Shown: positions 34,369 through 44,483, counted from the first letter of the stretch. The stretch is DNA of 64,000 nucleotides from Balneola sp. EhC07 (GCF_001650905.1 NZ_LXYG01000018.1:124001-188000); one strand, 5' to 3'. Notes: generated by a model from the sequence alone, not told the origin. Numbers and translations: made by a program.

Positions 34369-35775
34369 TTATTTTAACCGAAGCTTTGCCACGGCTTCTA
34401 CATGGTACGTTTGAGGAAACATATCCACAGGTTGTACTTCCTGTACATCATATACCTCCGCGAGCTCTTTCAGATCTCTTGCCATGGTAGAACTGTCGCA
34501 ACTCACATAAACCAATTTTGGGACTTTCAGCTCTTTTAATCTTTTAACTACATCAGGATGCATTCCCGCTCTTGGAGGATCGGTGATCAACACATCAGGA
34601 GCGCCAAATTTATCAACCATTTCTTGCGTAAATACATCTTTCATATCGCCTTTGATAAAGGAAACATTTCCGATATTATTTTCTTTTGCATTGAACTTGG
34701 CATTTTGAACGGCTACATCCACAAGTTCAATTCCCAACACCTTTTCAGCTTTTTGGCTCATGAATAAACTCAAAGTTCCTACTCCACAATACAGATCATA
34801 AACGATTTCTCCATCTTTCAGATCAGCAAATTCTCTCGCAGTTTCATATAGTCGTTCTGCCTGAGCCGTGTTGGTTTGGAAGAAGGCATTGGGATGAATT
34901 TTGAACGTATGATCCCCGATTTTATCGACTATATAGCCCGGACCGTGAATCACTTTTTCAATTCTACCTATAGAAGTAGGGCTTTTTGTATCGTTGATGT
35001 TATTGACAATAGTTGTGATGATCGGAAATTTCTCAAGTAACTCATCGGATAGTTTCTTAATTAGTTCCTGATCATCCTGATAAGTAACTAAATTAACCAT
35101 AAAGTCATCGGTATGGAATGAATTCCGGATCATCAGATGCCGCATAAAACCCTCGTGTTTCATAGCATCAAAAGGAGGGATGTCATGTTGAATGCAGTAG
35201 TTTCTTACAAAGTCCAGGATTTCAAAAGACTCTTTCCGTTGAAGATGGCATTCGTTCAAATTCAGGATCTTATCAAATCTACCGGGTGCATGCATTCCAG
35301 CTGCAAAACCTGAATCGTCAACAAATTCATCTCTGTTGATCTCCTCACGTGTAAGCCATCTTCGGTTACTGAAACTGTATTCCATTTTATTTCGATAATA
35401 GAATTCAGATTCACTACCCATTGCAGGGTGGATGATGGTATCTGATAAACCGCCAAGTCTTGTAATATGATCAGCTACTTGTTGCCCTTTATACTCAAGT
35501 TGTTTGGCATAGGGAACATGCTGCCAGCTACATCCGCCACATACATTTGCATGCTGGCATTTTGGTTCGATACGATCTTTACTGGGTTCTAAAACTTCTA
35601 AAAGTTTAGCCTCTCTGTAATTCTTCTTCTTTTTGATGATGCGGGCTTTTACGACATCGCCGGGTGCTGTTCCATAAACGAAAACTGCTAGCCCATCAAC
35701 TTTGGCCACACCTTTTCCTCTAAAAGCCGCACTTTCAATTTCTAAGGTGACTTCTTCGCCTTTCTTTAATGCCAT
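34369..35775 (-). CDS. rlmD: 23S rRNA (uracil-5-)-methyltransferase, RlmD/RumA family
   Basis: 468 residues with an N-terminal TRAM domain (GEEVTLEIESAAFRGKGVAKV), an iron-sulfur cluster site (C73, C79, C82 in CQHANVCGGC plus a later Cys in NECHLQ) and a SAM-binding core (VYDLYCGVGTLSLF). The catalytic cysteine is in YVSCDSSTMA near residue 424. It methylates C5 of a uridine in 23S rRNA. The exact target (RlmD, RlmC or RlmCD type) cannot be fixed by eye. It lies 2 bases after the cyclic-nucleotide-binding gene. Confidence 0.9.
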   Translation of the reverse strand: MALKKGEEVTLEIESAAFRGKGVAKVDGLAVFVYGTAPGDVVKARIIKKKKNYREAKLLEVLEPSKDRIEPKCQHANVCGGCSWQHVPYAKQLEYKGQQVADHITRLGGLSDTIIHPAMGSESEFYYRNKMEYSFSNRRWLTREEINRDEFVDDSGFAAGMHAPGRFDKILNLNECHLQRKESFEILDFVRNYCIQHDIPPFDAMKHEGFMRHLMIRNSFHTDDFMVNLVTYQDDQELIKKLSDELLEKFPIITTIVNNINDTKSPTSIGRIEKVIHGPGYIVDKIGDHTFKIHPNAFFQTNTAQAERLYETAREFADLKDGEIVYDLYCGVGTLSLFMSQKAEKVLGIELVDVAVQNAKFNAKENNIGNVSFIKGDMKDVFTQEMVDKFGAPDVLITDPPRAGMHPDVVKRLKELKVPKLVYVSCDSSTMARDLKELAEVYDVQEVQPVDMFPQTYHVEAVAKLRLK

Positions 35776-35777
35776 TA

Positions 35778-36317
35778 TTAATCTTCAGAATTTTCGTAGT
35801 AAGTATCAAATTGTATTTGAAGAGCTTTTTCCTGTCCGGCAACCTCTTCAATTATATAAGTCGCTCGTTCCAGTTGCCGCAGAGCAATGTTGGTCAGTGA
35901 CTGAAGAAATTTAACAGCTATTTGTGGGTGACGATCTCTTAAAACTTCAAAGTCGGGTTGAAAAAAACCAAGAAGCTGGCAATCAGTAACACATTGTGCA
36001 GTTGCTTTTCTTCGTAGATTGTATCCTATGGAAAGTGCTCCAAAGCTGTCAGGAGCGTCTAGAATAAACTTATTTGTGTCGTCAGGATGTTCAGTTTCTT
36101 CATTATTTGCATTCAGCATAAGCTCAATTTTTCCATCCTGAATAAAATACATTCCTGTACCTGGATCATTTCTGTAAAACACATACTCGCCCTCTTTATA
36201 GTTGCGCTTATGGCAAAGTTGCAGAAACTCATAACGTTCAGAAGTCGAGAGATTCTTTAAGAATTTGGAGCCGAATACAATGCTCAATTGCTGTTTTATA
36301 TTTGTGAATTTTCCCAT
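35778..36317 (-). CDS. Cyclic nucleotide-binding domain protein without DNA-binding domain
   Basis: 179 residues. A Crp-type beta-roll (YKEGEYVFYRNDPGTGMYFIQDGKIEL...DAPDSFGALSIGYNLRRKATAQCVTDC) and a C-helix, but no helix-turn-helix. The phosphate-binding cassette is divergent, so the ligand is uncertain. It sits between the BamA/TamA-like gene and rlmD in a tight minus-strand run, suggesting co-transcription. Confidence 0.85.
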   Translation of the reverse strand: MGKFTNIKQQLSIVFGSKFLKNLSTSERYEFLQLCHKRNYKEGEYVFYRNDPGTGMYFIQDGKIELMLNANNEETEHPDDTNKFILDAPDSFGALSIGYNLRRKATAQCVTDCQLLGFFQPDFEVLRDRHPQIAVKFLQSLTNIALRQLERATYIIEEVAGQEKALQIQFDTYYENSED

Positions 36318-36329
36318 GACTAAATAACG

Positions 36330-38732
36330 TTAAAAAGAATGACCTATACCAAAACTAAAGTATAATTTTTTATTGTTGAACCAGCCTGTTTCCAAATCGT
36401 GAGCTCTGAAAGTAAAATCAAAACGAGCAACTATATATTCCCAATCCAACCGTAATCCCAATCCGGTACCAACTGCGATCTGATTATAGAAATCATCGAT
36501 ATAAAAACGTCCTTTTTCAAGCTCTGAGTCACGAGCAGCATCATTTTTAGGGCCATACCAAACGTTTCCTGCATCAGTATACCAGGCTGCATGCCAATTG
36601 GCGCCTAATAGATCTCGAATAAAGATCTGACGAGCTTCAGTAAAAGCTGCTAATTTTATTTCTCCACCGTTAATTCTTACGTCATCTGGTTTTATGGAAC
36701 CCGGACCTAATTGAAATGGGCCCCAACCTCGTATATCATTACTTCCTCCTGCAAAAAAACGTCGGTTCAATGGGATTGTGGTACTGTTTCCATAAGGCTG
36801 TGCAATCCCTGCATACAATCTCCAGGCAAATACAGCTGAATTTGAAATGGGAATGTACTTCCGATAATCTGCAGTAGCTTTAATATATCTGCTGTAGCTC
36901 AATTCATTTTCACTAACTCTGAATAACGATGGAAGACTTTGTTCTAATGTATCAGGGGTAATTACAAATTTATCCAATACATAGGGAATATTACCACCGG
37001 CTGACAATGAATATTCACTGAAATAACCTCTGTTTCTCTTTATAAGGTCGGTATTCTGACTTCGAAATGTATATCTGATCACCGATGATATCTGAGGTCT
37101 GAAATCTTCTAATATTCTGGTAAGTTCAATTGGATCAACAATGGTTCCATCGTTTAAAGTATCTGATCCAAAGTCATTTCTTAGGTTATTAATAAACTCA
37201 TCAGTAGGGGAAGGGTCAACTATATCAAATTCAATAAGGTCAAGGAAACTTGAAAATCTTGGGTTATGCTGCACTTCATATCTGAGGTTGAACTGCACAT
37301 CACTATTAATGTCAAAAAACAGCTGATCTGATCTGCTGTAAGAAAGAGAGTATCGTGTTAAACCACTTGTAAAGAAGCGCGTGTTATCAAGGAAAGCGAA
37401 TGGGAAATTCAAACGAGGAACGGTGTAATCACCTCTTAATTCATAACTTCTGAAAATAGAAGATTGAGTAGAGGTGTCAGCTATTTCTTCAAGTACACTT
37501 TCGCTTACAAATTCGAAACTTACATTGGCAGAAAGTGAGAAATTTTCAGCTTTTCCGAACGCGTTATTATTGGTGTAATCAACTCCTAAACCGGTACCAA
37601 ATCCATATCTCTTCATTCCAAAGATCTCTGCTCCAACACTATGCTTAGTAATGGATTGCAGGTCTAAGTATGTTGGAATATAATCATTGGAAAAGTCCGG
37701 AAGGGTACCGCTTTGATTTTGCCCAAATCTGCGAATAAAAAGCATTCCAAGGTTTTGGTATTCACGGATGGTATTCAGATACAGTTCATGATTATAGATG
37801 TCACCGGGCTTAAAAAGGATCTGATCAGTAAGTAATGAGAACTTTGTCTGAGTAGCAGGTTCTTTTTTGAGATAGATCTTAGATGAATCTAAAACGGATT
37901 CATTATTAGCCAGAGTGTCCTGTTCAGTATAGTCATCAGGTGGAGTACCGTCTGCAAGATCTACATGAACATCTCCAAAGCGATATATTTTTCCTGATTT
38001 TATTCTGAATTGAATATCCAGTTTAGTTGGATCAGGTTTCTGGGTTTTTACTAATGCAATAACAGAATCTTTTTGAATAGCTGCATACCCGTTATTTTTC
38101 AAAAAAGTAATGATCCTTTGCTGTTCTGTACCAAGTTCCTGGGTATTGTATTGTCGGTTTACAGTATATGTTGAATCGTCGATCCTGTTTTTTGTTAAAG
38201 GACTACTTCTCAAAAAGTCGATTCGCTTTTCCTGATCTGCAAAAAAGGGAAGCCCACGGTAGGAAATTGTTTCAACTCTTGATGGGGTACCTTCATTTAC
38301 GATAAAAGACACTTCAACTTTGTCAGACTTATATTCAACGATAGTAGTGTCTACTTGGACTCTTAAATATCCCAGAGACTCGTAGTAGAGCCGTATTCGC
38401 TCCATATCATTGGCAACAACTGCACGGTCAAGATAGATAGGATCTTCCCCAAAGCGCCCGTTACTCAGCTCCCAGAAATAATACCAGGGTGTAAATCGGG
38501 GAATTCCTAAAAATTCCCGGTTAGTTTTAGTTCTGATAAGAGTTTCGAGTGTTCTGTCTTTGACGTTTCTATTCCCTGAAAACCTGATTCTTCTAACAAC
38601 ATTTTCAGAAGTACTGTCGGTTAATACAGCAGAATTCTGAGCCAGTACCTTATCCTGTGTGACGCCCATTAAAAGCATCACGAATAGGAAAGATGTTATA
38701 ATAAATGATATTGTGGATAAGGTATTTCTCAA
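36330..38732 (-). CDS. BamA/TamA-family outer membrane protein
   Basis: 800 residues. Signal peptide (FLFVMLLMGVTQDKVLAQN), then several POTRA domains (VVRRIRFSGNRNVKDRTLETLIRTK, VSFIVNEGTPSRVETISYRG, FRIKSGKIYRFGDVHV), and a C-terminal 16-strand beta-barrel with the NRRFFAGGSNDIRGWGP motif and terminal aromatic residue (SFGIGHSF). It probably inserts or exports outer membrane proteins. The POTRA number and the lack of neighbouring bam genes favour a TamA-like role over the essential BamA. Confidence 0.88.
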   Translation of the reverse strand: MRNTLSTISFIITSFLFVMLLMGVTQDKVLAQNSAVLTDSTSENVVRRIRFSGNRNVKDRTLETLIRTKTNREFLGIPRFTPWYYFWELSNGRFGEDPIYLDRAVVANDMERIRLYYESLGYLRVQVDTTIVEYKSDKVEVSFIVNEGTPSRVETISYRGLPFFADQEKRIDFLRSSPLTKNRIDDSTYTVNRQYNTQELGTEQQRIITFLKNNGYAAIQKDSVIALVKTQKPDPTKLDIQFRIKSGKIYRFGDVHVDLADGTPPDDYTEQDTLANNESVLDSSKIYLKKEPATQTKFSLLTDQILFKPGDIYNHELYLNTIREYQNLGMLFIRRFGQNQSGTLPDFSNDYIPTYLDLQSITKHSVGAEIFGMKRYGFGTGLGVDYTNNNAFGKAENFSLSANVSFEFVSESVLEEIADTSTQSSIFRSYELRGDYTVPRLNFPFAFLDNTRFFTSGLTRYSLSYSRSDQLFFDINSDVQFNLRYEVQHNPRFSSFLDLIEFDIVDPSPTDEFINNLRNDFGSDTLNDGTIVDPIELTRILEDFRPQISSVIRYTFRSQNTDLIKRNRGYFSEYSLSAGGNIPYVLDKFVITPDTLEQSLPSLFRVSENELSYSRYIKATADYRKYIPISNSAVFAWRLYAGIAQPYGNSTTIPLNRRFFAGGSNDIRGWGPFQLGPGSIKPDDVRINGGEIKLAAFTEARQIFIRDLLGANWHAAWYTDAGNVWYGPKNDAARDSELEKGRFYIDDFYNQIAVGTGLGLRLDWEYIVARFDFTFRAHDLETGWFNNKKLYFSFGIGHSF

Positions 38733-38775
38733 TGGGGGAGGTTACGACCAAGTGCGTAACCAATCTTTTTTTAGA

Positions 38776-39030
38776 CTAAACGTCGTCGTAATCAAAACCT
38801 TCATCTTCTTCATTATGGAAGAAGTCTTCTTTCTGGATGTAATCAGGCCAAATATCTTCTATGCTTTCATAGATAGTATTTTCCCCTTCGTCCAGTTCTT
38901 CCAACTCTTCAAGATTAGTGATAACCTGAGTTGGTAGTCCATTTCTTTCTGCCCATTCTATGAGTTCTTCTCTATTTGCAGGAAATGGTGCTTCATCTAA
39001 TGCCGCGGCTAACTCTACTGTCCAAATCAT
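38776..39030 (-). CDS. DUF2795 domain protein
   Basis: 84 residues, very acidic. The core VELAAALDEAPFPANREELIEWAERNGLPTQVITNLEEL matches the small helical DUF2795 fold, followed by an Asp/Glu-rich tail. Function unknown. Close to, but separated by 43 bp from, the outer membrane protein gene in the same direction. Confidence 0.85.
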   Translation of the reverse strand: MIWTVELAAALDEAPFPANREELIEWAERNGLPTQVITNLEELEELDEGENTIYESIEDIWPDYIQKEDFFHNEEDEGFDYDDV

Positions 39031-39137
39031 ATATAATTTTTTGTGTTAATTAAGTGAGTGAATGATACAATTCTACTTGAATTTTCCAAGTATCGTTCCA
39101 AATAATTTTTGATCTTAAATCGTGCCGAAAATATTGT

Positions 39138-39145
39138 TATCTTAG
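39138..39145 (+). promoter_or_regulatory. Possible -7 box upstream of tatA (TATCTTAG)
   Basis: Resembles the -7 boxes seen before the sigma factor gene and the regulatory operon (TAnnTTnG). It lies 40 bases before the ATG. Confidence 0.3.
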
Positions 39146-39184
39146 CACAATTACATCAACTAAATCCAAAGAGGATTATTTTTT

Positions 39185-39400
39185 ATGGGAAGTTTTGGAA
39201 CAACCGAAATTATTATCATCGCTATTCTTGTTTTAGTGCTTTTTGGGGCTAAAAGAATTCCCGAGTTAGCTAAAGGATTAGGTCAGGGAATTAAAGAATT
39301 CAGAAAAGCATCCAGTGATATCAAAAAAGAAATTGAAGACAGTTCTCGTGATATTGATGATGCTGTAAATTCAAAAGAAACAAAGTCTAACTCAAAATAA
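39185..39400 (+). CDS. tatA: Sec-independent translocase TatA/TatE component
   Basis: 71 residues: a single N-terminal membrane helix (TTEIIIIAILVLVLFG), the FGAKRIPELAKGLGQGIKEFRKA hinge and amphipathic helix, then a charged tail. This is the classical TatA architecture, forming the pore of the twin-arginine exporter. The start is supported by the GGATTATTTTT leader. The gatA gene begins 7 bases after the stop; no tatC is nearby. Confidence 0.9.
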   Translation: MGSFGTTEIIIIAILVLVLFGAKRIPELAKGLGQGIKEFRKASSDIKKEIEDSSRDIDDAVNSKETKSNSK

Positions 39401-39407
39401 TAGAAGA

Positions 39408-40931
39408 TTGTCTACAAACAGCATCGCTGAGATAAGAGAACAAATTCTCAACGAAAACCTCTCCCTGAAAGACATTGTTACTGACTATATTGCCACGATT
39501 GAAGATCAAGATTCGGAGATCAATGCATTTGTCTCAACTTATTTCGAAGAGGCTCTTTCTGAAGCAGAAAAAATTGAAAAAAAGATAAAAAACGGAACCG
39601 CGGGCTCTCTCGCGGGTGCTGTTCTGGGTATAAAAGATCTGATTTGTGAGCGAGGACGCCAAGCTACTTGTGCGTCTGAAATTCTTGGTGATTTTGAGAG
39701 TGTATATGATGCTACTGTCATCGAGCGCTTGAAAGCCGAAGATGCAATTTTAATCGGAAGAACCAATATGGATGAATTTGCCATGGGTTCAGCAAACCAG
39801 TTCAGTAGATATGGAGCTGTAAAAAATCCGGTTGATACATCTAAAGTATCCGGAGGTTCATCAGGTGGTAGTGCTGCTGCAGTGGCATCAAACATGGTGA
39901 GTGCATCTCTGGGGTCAGATACCGGTGGTTCAATTCGTCAACCGGCAGCATTTTGCGGGGTTGTTGGAGTAAAACCTACCTACGGTCGTGTTTCCCGCTG
40001 GGGACTAATCGCATTTGCATCTTCATTTGACTGTATTGGGCCTTTTGCTAATAATGTAGAAGATGCTGCAAGAGTACTTCAAGCCATTTCCGGGTTTGAT
40101 GAAAAAGATAATACCTCTGCAAATATACCGGTTCAGAATTATACAGAAGAGCTTAAGCAGCCAAATAGAAATATTAGAATTGGTGTTCCGGAAGAGTATT
40201 TTGGCGAAGGACTGGATTCAGAGATTTCTTCTAATATTAATGAAACTCTTAAAAAATTAGAATCAGAAGGTGCTGAGTTAGTACCGATCAGTTTACCACA
40301 TACTAAATATGGAATTGCTACTTATTACATACTTGCTACAGCAGAAGCTTCCAGTAATTTAGCGCGGTTTGATGGGATTAGATACGGACACAGGGCTGAA
40401 AAATCTTCCGTTGTTGAGGAGTTAAAAGAAGAAGAAGGTCGCTTAAGGGAAGAATTTAAAGACGATCAGGTTCAATTAGATCTGGCATTGTCTAAAATGG
40501 ATAGTGCGTTGATAAAACTGTACAAAAAATCCCGAACAGAAGGTTTTGGCACTGAGGTAAAGCGGAGAATCATGCTAGGAACTTATGTGCTCAGTTCAGG
40601 TTATTACGACGCTTATTATGCAAAAGCGCAAAAAGTTAGACGCCTTATTCAGGAAGATTTCAAAAAAGCGTTCGAAAAAGTTGATGTAATAGCCGGTCCT
40701 ACCACTCCAACTACAGCTTTTGATCAGGGAGCGAAGCTGGACGATCCTGTGCAAATGTATCTTAATGATATTTATACTACCTCAGCGAATCTAGCAGGTA
40801 TTTGCGGAATAAGTGTTCCATCGGGTTCTCATTCGAACGGTTTGCCAATTGGAATTCAATTTTTGGCGGATTCATTTCAGGAATCTAAAATTCTTAACGC
40901 CGGAAGATTAGTTGAACTTCTGGATAAATAG
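39408..40931 (+). CDS. gatA: Asp-tRNA(Asn)/Glu-tRNA(Gln) amidotransferase subunit A
   Basis: 507 residues of the amidase signature family. The Ser-cisSer-Lys triad is K76 (GIKDL), S151 (SGGSSGGS) and S175 (DTGGSIRQPA), with the spacing of GatA enzymes. It releases ammonia from glutamine for GatB to amidate mischarged tRNA. The start is TTG; there is no ATG in reach. It is 7 bases from tatA, so probably co-transcribed. gatB and gatC are not in the window. Confidence 0.93.
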   Translation: MSTNSIAEIREQILNENLSLKDIVTDYIATIEDQDSEINAFVSTYFEEALSEAEKIEKKIKNGTAGSLAGAVLGIKDLICERGRQATCASEILGDFESVYDATVIERLKAEDAILIGRTNMDEFAMGSANQFSRYGAVKNPVDTSKVSGGSSGGSAAAVASNMVSASLGSDTGGSIRQPAAFCGVVGVKPTYGRVSRWGLIAFASSFDCIGPFANNVEDAARVLQAISGFDEKDNTSANIPVQNYTEELKQPNRNIRIGVPEEYFGEGLDSEISSNINETLKKLESEGAELVPISLPHTKYGIATYYILATAEASSNLARFDGIRYGHRAEKSSVVEELKEEEGRLREEFKDDQVQLDLALSKMDSALIKLYKKSRTEGFGTEVKRRIMLGTYVLSSGYYDAYYAKAQKVRRLIQEDFKKAFEKVDVIAGPTTPTTAFDQGAKLDDPVQMYLNDIYTTSANLAGICGISVPSGSHSNGLPIGIQFLADSFQESKILNAGRLVELLDK

Positions 40932-40958
40932 AAAAGTTAAGTTCTGAAAATCGGATAA

Positions 40959-41726
40959 ATGAATCGACTAAGTGGAAAAAATATCATCATAACAGGAGCT
41001 ACGTCAGGAATTGGAAGAGCGGCTGCTTATCAGTTTTGTGAACTGGGAGCTAATTTGTTTCTTACCGGTAGAAGGGCTGAACGACTAGATGAAATTAAAA
41101 GCGATCTGTTAAAAACAAATCCTGATTCAGAGATCAATACGTACACTTTTGACTTAGCAGATCGTAGTGCCTGTAACCATTTTGTCGAATCAATTAATTG
41201 TGATATTGATATCTTAATCAATAATGCGGGTTTGGCTTTAGGTAAAGATGCTGTTTATGAATTAGATCGATCTGATATTGATCAGATGTTTGCTGTAAAT
41301 GTTCAGGGTCTGTTGGAACTAACCAGACTTATTTCGCCGCAAATGAAAGCGAGAAATGTTGGGCATATTATAAACGTTGGTTCTACAGCAGGACACGAGG
41401 CTTATGCAGGCGGAGTGGTGTATTGTGCTACAAAGCATGCAGTTAAAGCGATCACCGAATCTACGAAGAAAGATCTTCACGGATCGGAAGTACGTGTAAG
41501 TATGGTGTCACCCGGAATGGTGGAAACAGAGTTTAGTAACGTTCGATTCAAAGGTGATAATGAAAAAGCGGAATCAGTTTACAAAGGATTTAAGCCTTTA
41601 ACAGCAGACGATATTGCCGAAATAATAGTATTTATTGCAAACAGACCGGAGCATGTAAATATTATGGATACTATTATCTATCCGGTTTCACAATCATCCC
41701 CAACAATGGTTTACAGAGATGAATAA
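40959..41726 (+). CDS. SDR-family NADP-dependent dehydrogenase (YdfG-like)
   Basis: 255 residues with a complete SDR active site: TGATSGIGR near 12-20, NNAG at 87-90, S141, Y154 and K158 (YCATKHA). It is closest to the YdfG group that oxidises serine and 3-hydroxy acids; the real substrate is unknown. It overlaps the following lipoprotein gene by 8 bp. Confidence 0.9.
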   Translation: MNRLSGKNIIITGATSGIGRAAAYQFCELGANLFLTGRRAERLDEIKSDLLKTNPDSEINTYTFDLADRSACNHFVESINCDIDILINNAGLALGKDAVYELDRSDIDQMFAVNVQGLLELTRLISPQMKARNVGHIINVGSTAGHEAYAGGVVYCATKHAVKAITESTKKDLHGSEVRVSMVSPGMVETEFSNVRFKGDNEKAESVYKGFKPLTADDIAEIIVFIANRPEHVNIMDTIIYPVSQSSPTMVYRDE

Positions 41727-42678
41727 AATTCTAGTTTTACTATTTGCTTTTATTACCGTCTTAGCTTGCAACAAAGGAGCAGGACTTCAATTTTCTGAAA
41801 AAGGAAGAGAGGTTCCTGAATTTTCTTCGGATTCAGCTTTTAAATATATAGAGACACAGGTTAATTACGGTCCTAGAGTTCCAAACACATACGGACATGT
41901 TAAGACCAGAGAGTTTTTAGAAGGAAAACTTAAAGAGTACGCAGGAGCAAACGCAGTATTCTCTCAGGAATTTACTGAAGAAGGATATGGTGAGACTCTT
42001 GAAATGGCGAATATAATTGCGGCTTTTAATACTTCTTCCAGCGACAGAATAATGTTATGTGCTCATTGGGATACACGCCCGAGGGCGGATCAGGATACTA
42101 GCAGAACCGGTGAATACATTGCCGGAGCCGATGATGGCGGCAGTGGAGTAGGAGTGCTGATTGAACTGGCAAGGATCTTTTCTGAAAATCCACCGCCAAT
42201 TGGTGTTGATATTGTTCTATTTGATGGTGAAGATTATGGTACGTCAGGAGATCTCGCAAAGTATTTTTTAGGATCACGTCATTGGTCAAATAATCCTCCG
42301 GTTCCCGGGTACAATCCAAGATTTGGAATTTTATTGGATATGGTTGGTGCTGAACGAGCTGTTTTCCCAAAAGAAACTTACTCTTTAAGTTACGCTCCGA
42401 ATCTTGTGGACGAAATTTGGGAAATAGCTGATGATAAAGGGTATTCCGATATCTTTCCTAATCAGAGGGGAGCCGGTGTTTTGGATGATCATTATATCAT
42501 TTATGAAAACACTGAAATCCCGGTTATTGATATAATAAATCATTCTGTAGGTGCGGATGGAAATATAAAATTTGCTCCACATTGGCATACCCATCGGGAT
42601 GATCTGCCAATTATAGACAAGAATACTCTTCAAGCAGTTGGAAACGTACTTCTTGAATTAATCTATAATCGTATTTGA
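41719..42678 (+). CDS. M28-family peptidase / glutaminyl-peptide cyclotransferase-like lipoprotein
   Basis: 319 residues with a lipoprotein signal (FAFITVLAC). Zinc motifs are CAHWDTRPRA, AGADDGGSG, VLFDGEDYG and a C-terminal PHWHTHRDD. The WDTRPRAD form is shared with glutaminyl cyclases, so N-terminal Gln cyclisation is at least as likely as aminopeptidase activity. It sits in a run of overlapping genes from SDR to Ppx/GppA. Confidence 0.87.
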   Translation: MNKILVLLFAFITVLACNKGAGLQFSEKGREVPEFSSDSAFKYIETQVNYGPRVPNTYGHVKTREFLEGKLKEYAGANAVFSQEFTEEGYGETLEMANIIAAFNTSSSDRIMLCAHWDTRPRADQDTSRTGEYIAGADDGGSGVGVLIELARIFSENPPPIGVDIVLFDGEDYGTSGDLAKYFLGSRHWSNNPPVPGYNPRFGILLDMVGAERAVFPKETYSLSYAPNLVDEIWEIADDKGYSDIFPNQRGAGVLDDHYIIYENTEIPVIDIINHSVGADGNIKFAPHWHTHRDDLPIIDKNTLQAVGNVLLELIYNRI

Positions 42679-43511
42679 TGGATTATATCCGACTACATAT
42701 TGAGTTAGCTGATGATCTGCATGAGTTATTGATCGCTGAACTTTTTGAGATGGATTTTGAAGGATTCGAACAAGAAAGTGATCTTTTAATTGCTTCGGTT
42801 CCATCATCAAGATTCGATGATGTTAAAAGAGAAGAGATCACAAAAATTTTATATTCATTTGAAAATTCAGAGTTAATAAAAGAAGAGTTAGTATCTCCCC
42901 AGAACTGGAATGAAAAGTGGGAGAATTCTATTGAACCTCAGACTATTGGCAGTTTTTACGTGAGGCCAACATGGGCAAAAGAGTTAACTTCAGATTCGGA
43001 TTTGACCGAATTACTCATCGACCCGAAGATGGCATTTGGTACAGGTTACCATGCAACAACACGTTTGATATTAGGTTGGCTTTCGGAAATCATCAGCAAA
43101 GAAGACAAAGTTCTTGACGCAGGAACCGGAACCGGAATTTTAGGAATCGCAGCTTTAAAACTAGGCGCTGAATCAGTTTTTGGCTTTGATATAGATGAAT
43201 GGAGCGAAGACAATTCAAAAGAGAATATTGCCTTAAATGATGTTGAAGGATTTGAGGTTAAACTCGGATCTACAGAAGTTATTCCTGCAGACAGTGTTTT
43301 TGATGTAATTCTGGCAAATATAAATAGAAACGCATTGATAGAATTAATTCCTGAATTACTTTCTTATTTAAAGAAAGAAGGTACTTTATTACTTTCAGGC
43401 TTACTGGAAGGTGATGAACAAACCATCATGAATTTAGAATCAGTTAAGAGATTAACGCACCTTGAAACCAGACAAAACGGAGAGTGGATCGCAATTCTAC
43501 TAAAAAAATGA
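42678..43511 (+). CDS. prmA: Ribosomal protein L11 methyltransferase
   Basis: 277 residues. An N-terminal substrate domain, then the class I core with VLDAGTGTGILGIAALKLGA, FGFDIDEWSE and ILANINRNAL, the PrmA version of the NPPY motif. It trimethylates ribosomal protein L11. I use the ATG at 42678, which overlaps the preceding TGA (TGATG), rather than the TTG one codon earlier. Confidence 0.92.
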   Translation: MDYIRLHIELADDLHELLIAELFEMDFEGFEQESDLLIASVPSSRFDDVKREEITKILYSFENSELIKEELVSPQNWNEKWENSIEPQTIGSFYVRPTWAKELTSDSDLTELLIDPKMAFGTGYHATTRLILGWLSEIISKEDKVLDAGTGTGILGIAALKLGAESVFGFDIDEWSEDNSKENIALNDVEGFEVKLGSTEVIPADSVFDVILANINRNALIELIPELLSYLKKEGTLLLSGLLEGDEQTIMNLESVKRLTHLETRQNGEWIAILLKK

Positions 43512-44431
43512 AAGCAGCTATAGATATAGGTACAAACACAGTTTTATTGCTTATTGCCGAAGAAAATGAAGACGGATTAAGGATGCTTCATGAAGAACAA
43601 AGGATGCCCCGACTTGGAAAAGGAGTGGACGTTAATAAAACTCTTTCAGAGGAAAGCATTGGAAGAGTAATTACTTCCATAAAAGAGTATAAAAATATTC
43701 TGAGTACTCAGTTTGCTAAAGTAACAGATGTAATTGTTACCGCAACAAGTGCAGTTCGGGATGCTTCAAACAGAAATGAACTAATCAATCTGGTAAAAAA
43801 AGAAACAGGTTTTGACGTTCAGTTACTTTCAGGAGAAGAGGAAGCAGAATATACTTACAAAGGTGCTTTAACTGTGTTTGATGAGCAAGTTGCCGGCGAT
43901 GTTTTTGTATTGGATATCGGAGGAGGAAGTACAGAAATAGCTCTTGGCAGAGATGGAAAACTTATAGACTCTCATTCTTTTGATATGGGTTGTGTTCGGT
44001 TTACTGAAAGATTTTTGGTGCAAGACCCGCCTTTTCAGGAACAAATAAGAGAATGCAGACAAGCTGTAAAAAGTATGCTGGAGACTAAGAAATTCAAACC
44101 CAAAAAGAACGTACAAGCAGTTGGTGTTGCAGGGACTCTTACTTCTTTGGCTGCTATAGATCTGCAGATTGATGAGTATGATCCGGAACATATGAACGGG
44201 CACTTGATAGTTCGGGATAAACTTAAAAAAGGAATCGAAATATTTAGTTTACATACCCATCAGCAACTACTTGAGTTAAGCCCGAAAGTTCTGAAAGGAA
44301 GGGAAGATATATTTCTGGCGGGTTTGCTTATTCTGGAAGGTTTTCTAAATTATTTCGATTTAGAAGAGATCAGAGTTTCTACCGGAGGAATTCGTCACGG
44401 AGCATTAATGAATCAACTAAATAAAACTTAG
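43508..44431 (+). CDS. Ppx/GppA-family phosphatase
   Basis: Start set at 43508, overlapping the prmA stop (ATGA), giving 307 residues. The longer upstream frame is prmA sequence. Actin-like fold with DIGTNTVLLLIAE, the GEEEAEYTYKG catalytic region and VLDIGGGSTE. It hydrolyses polyphosphate or pppGpp; at this short length it matches the exopolyphosphatase-like group lacking the C-terminal HD part. Confidence 0.9.
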   Translation: MKAAIDIGTNTVLLLIAEENEDGLRMLHEEQRMPRLGKGVDVNKTLSEESIGRVITSIKEYKNILSTQFAKVTDVIVTATSAVRDASNRNELINLVKKETGFDVQLLSGEEEAEYTYKGALTVFDEQVAGDVFVLDIGGGSTEIALGRDGKLIDSHSFDMGCVRFTERFLVQDPPFQEQIRECRQAVKSMLETKKFKPKKNVQAVGVAGTLTSLAAIDLQIDEYDPEHMNGHLIVRDKLKKGIEIFSLHTHQQLLELSPKVLKGREDIFLAGLLILEGFLNYFDLEEIRVSTGGIRHGALMNQLNKT

Positions 44432-44475
44432 ATCATTTTTTCAAAAAAACCGATTTTCATTTACGCTAAGCTTTG

Positions 44476-44483
44476 TATTTTAG
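44476..44483 (+). promoter_or_regulatory. Possible -7 box upstream of the sigma factor (TATTTTAG)
   Basis: Fits TAnnTTnG; 20 bases before the ATG, so the leader would be very short. No convincing -33 box. Confidence 0.3.

Noticed and set aside
36330-38732. Assignment as essential BamA
   Set aside because: POTRA number is uncertain and no bam or skp gene is adjacent; TamA-like is at least as likely, so only the family is given.
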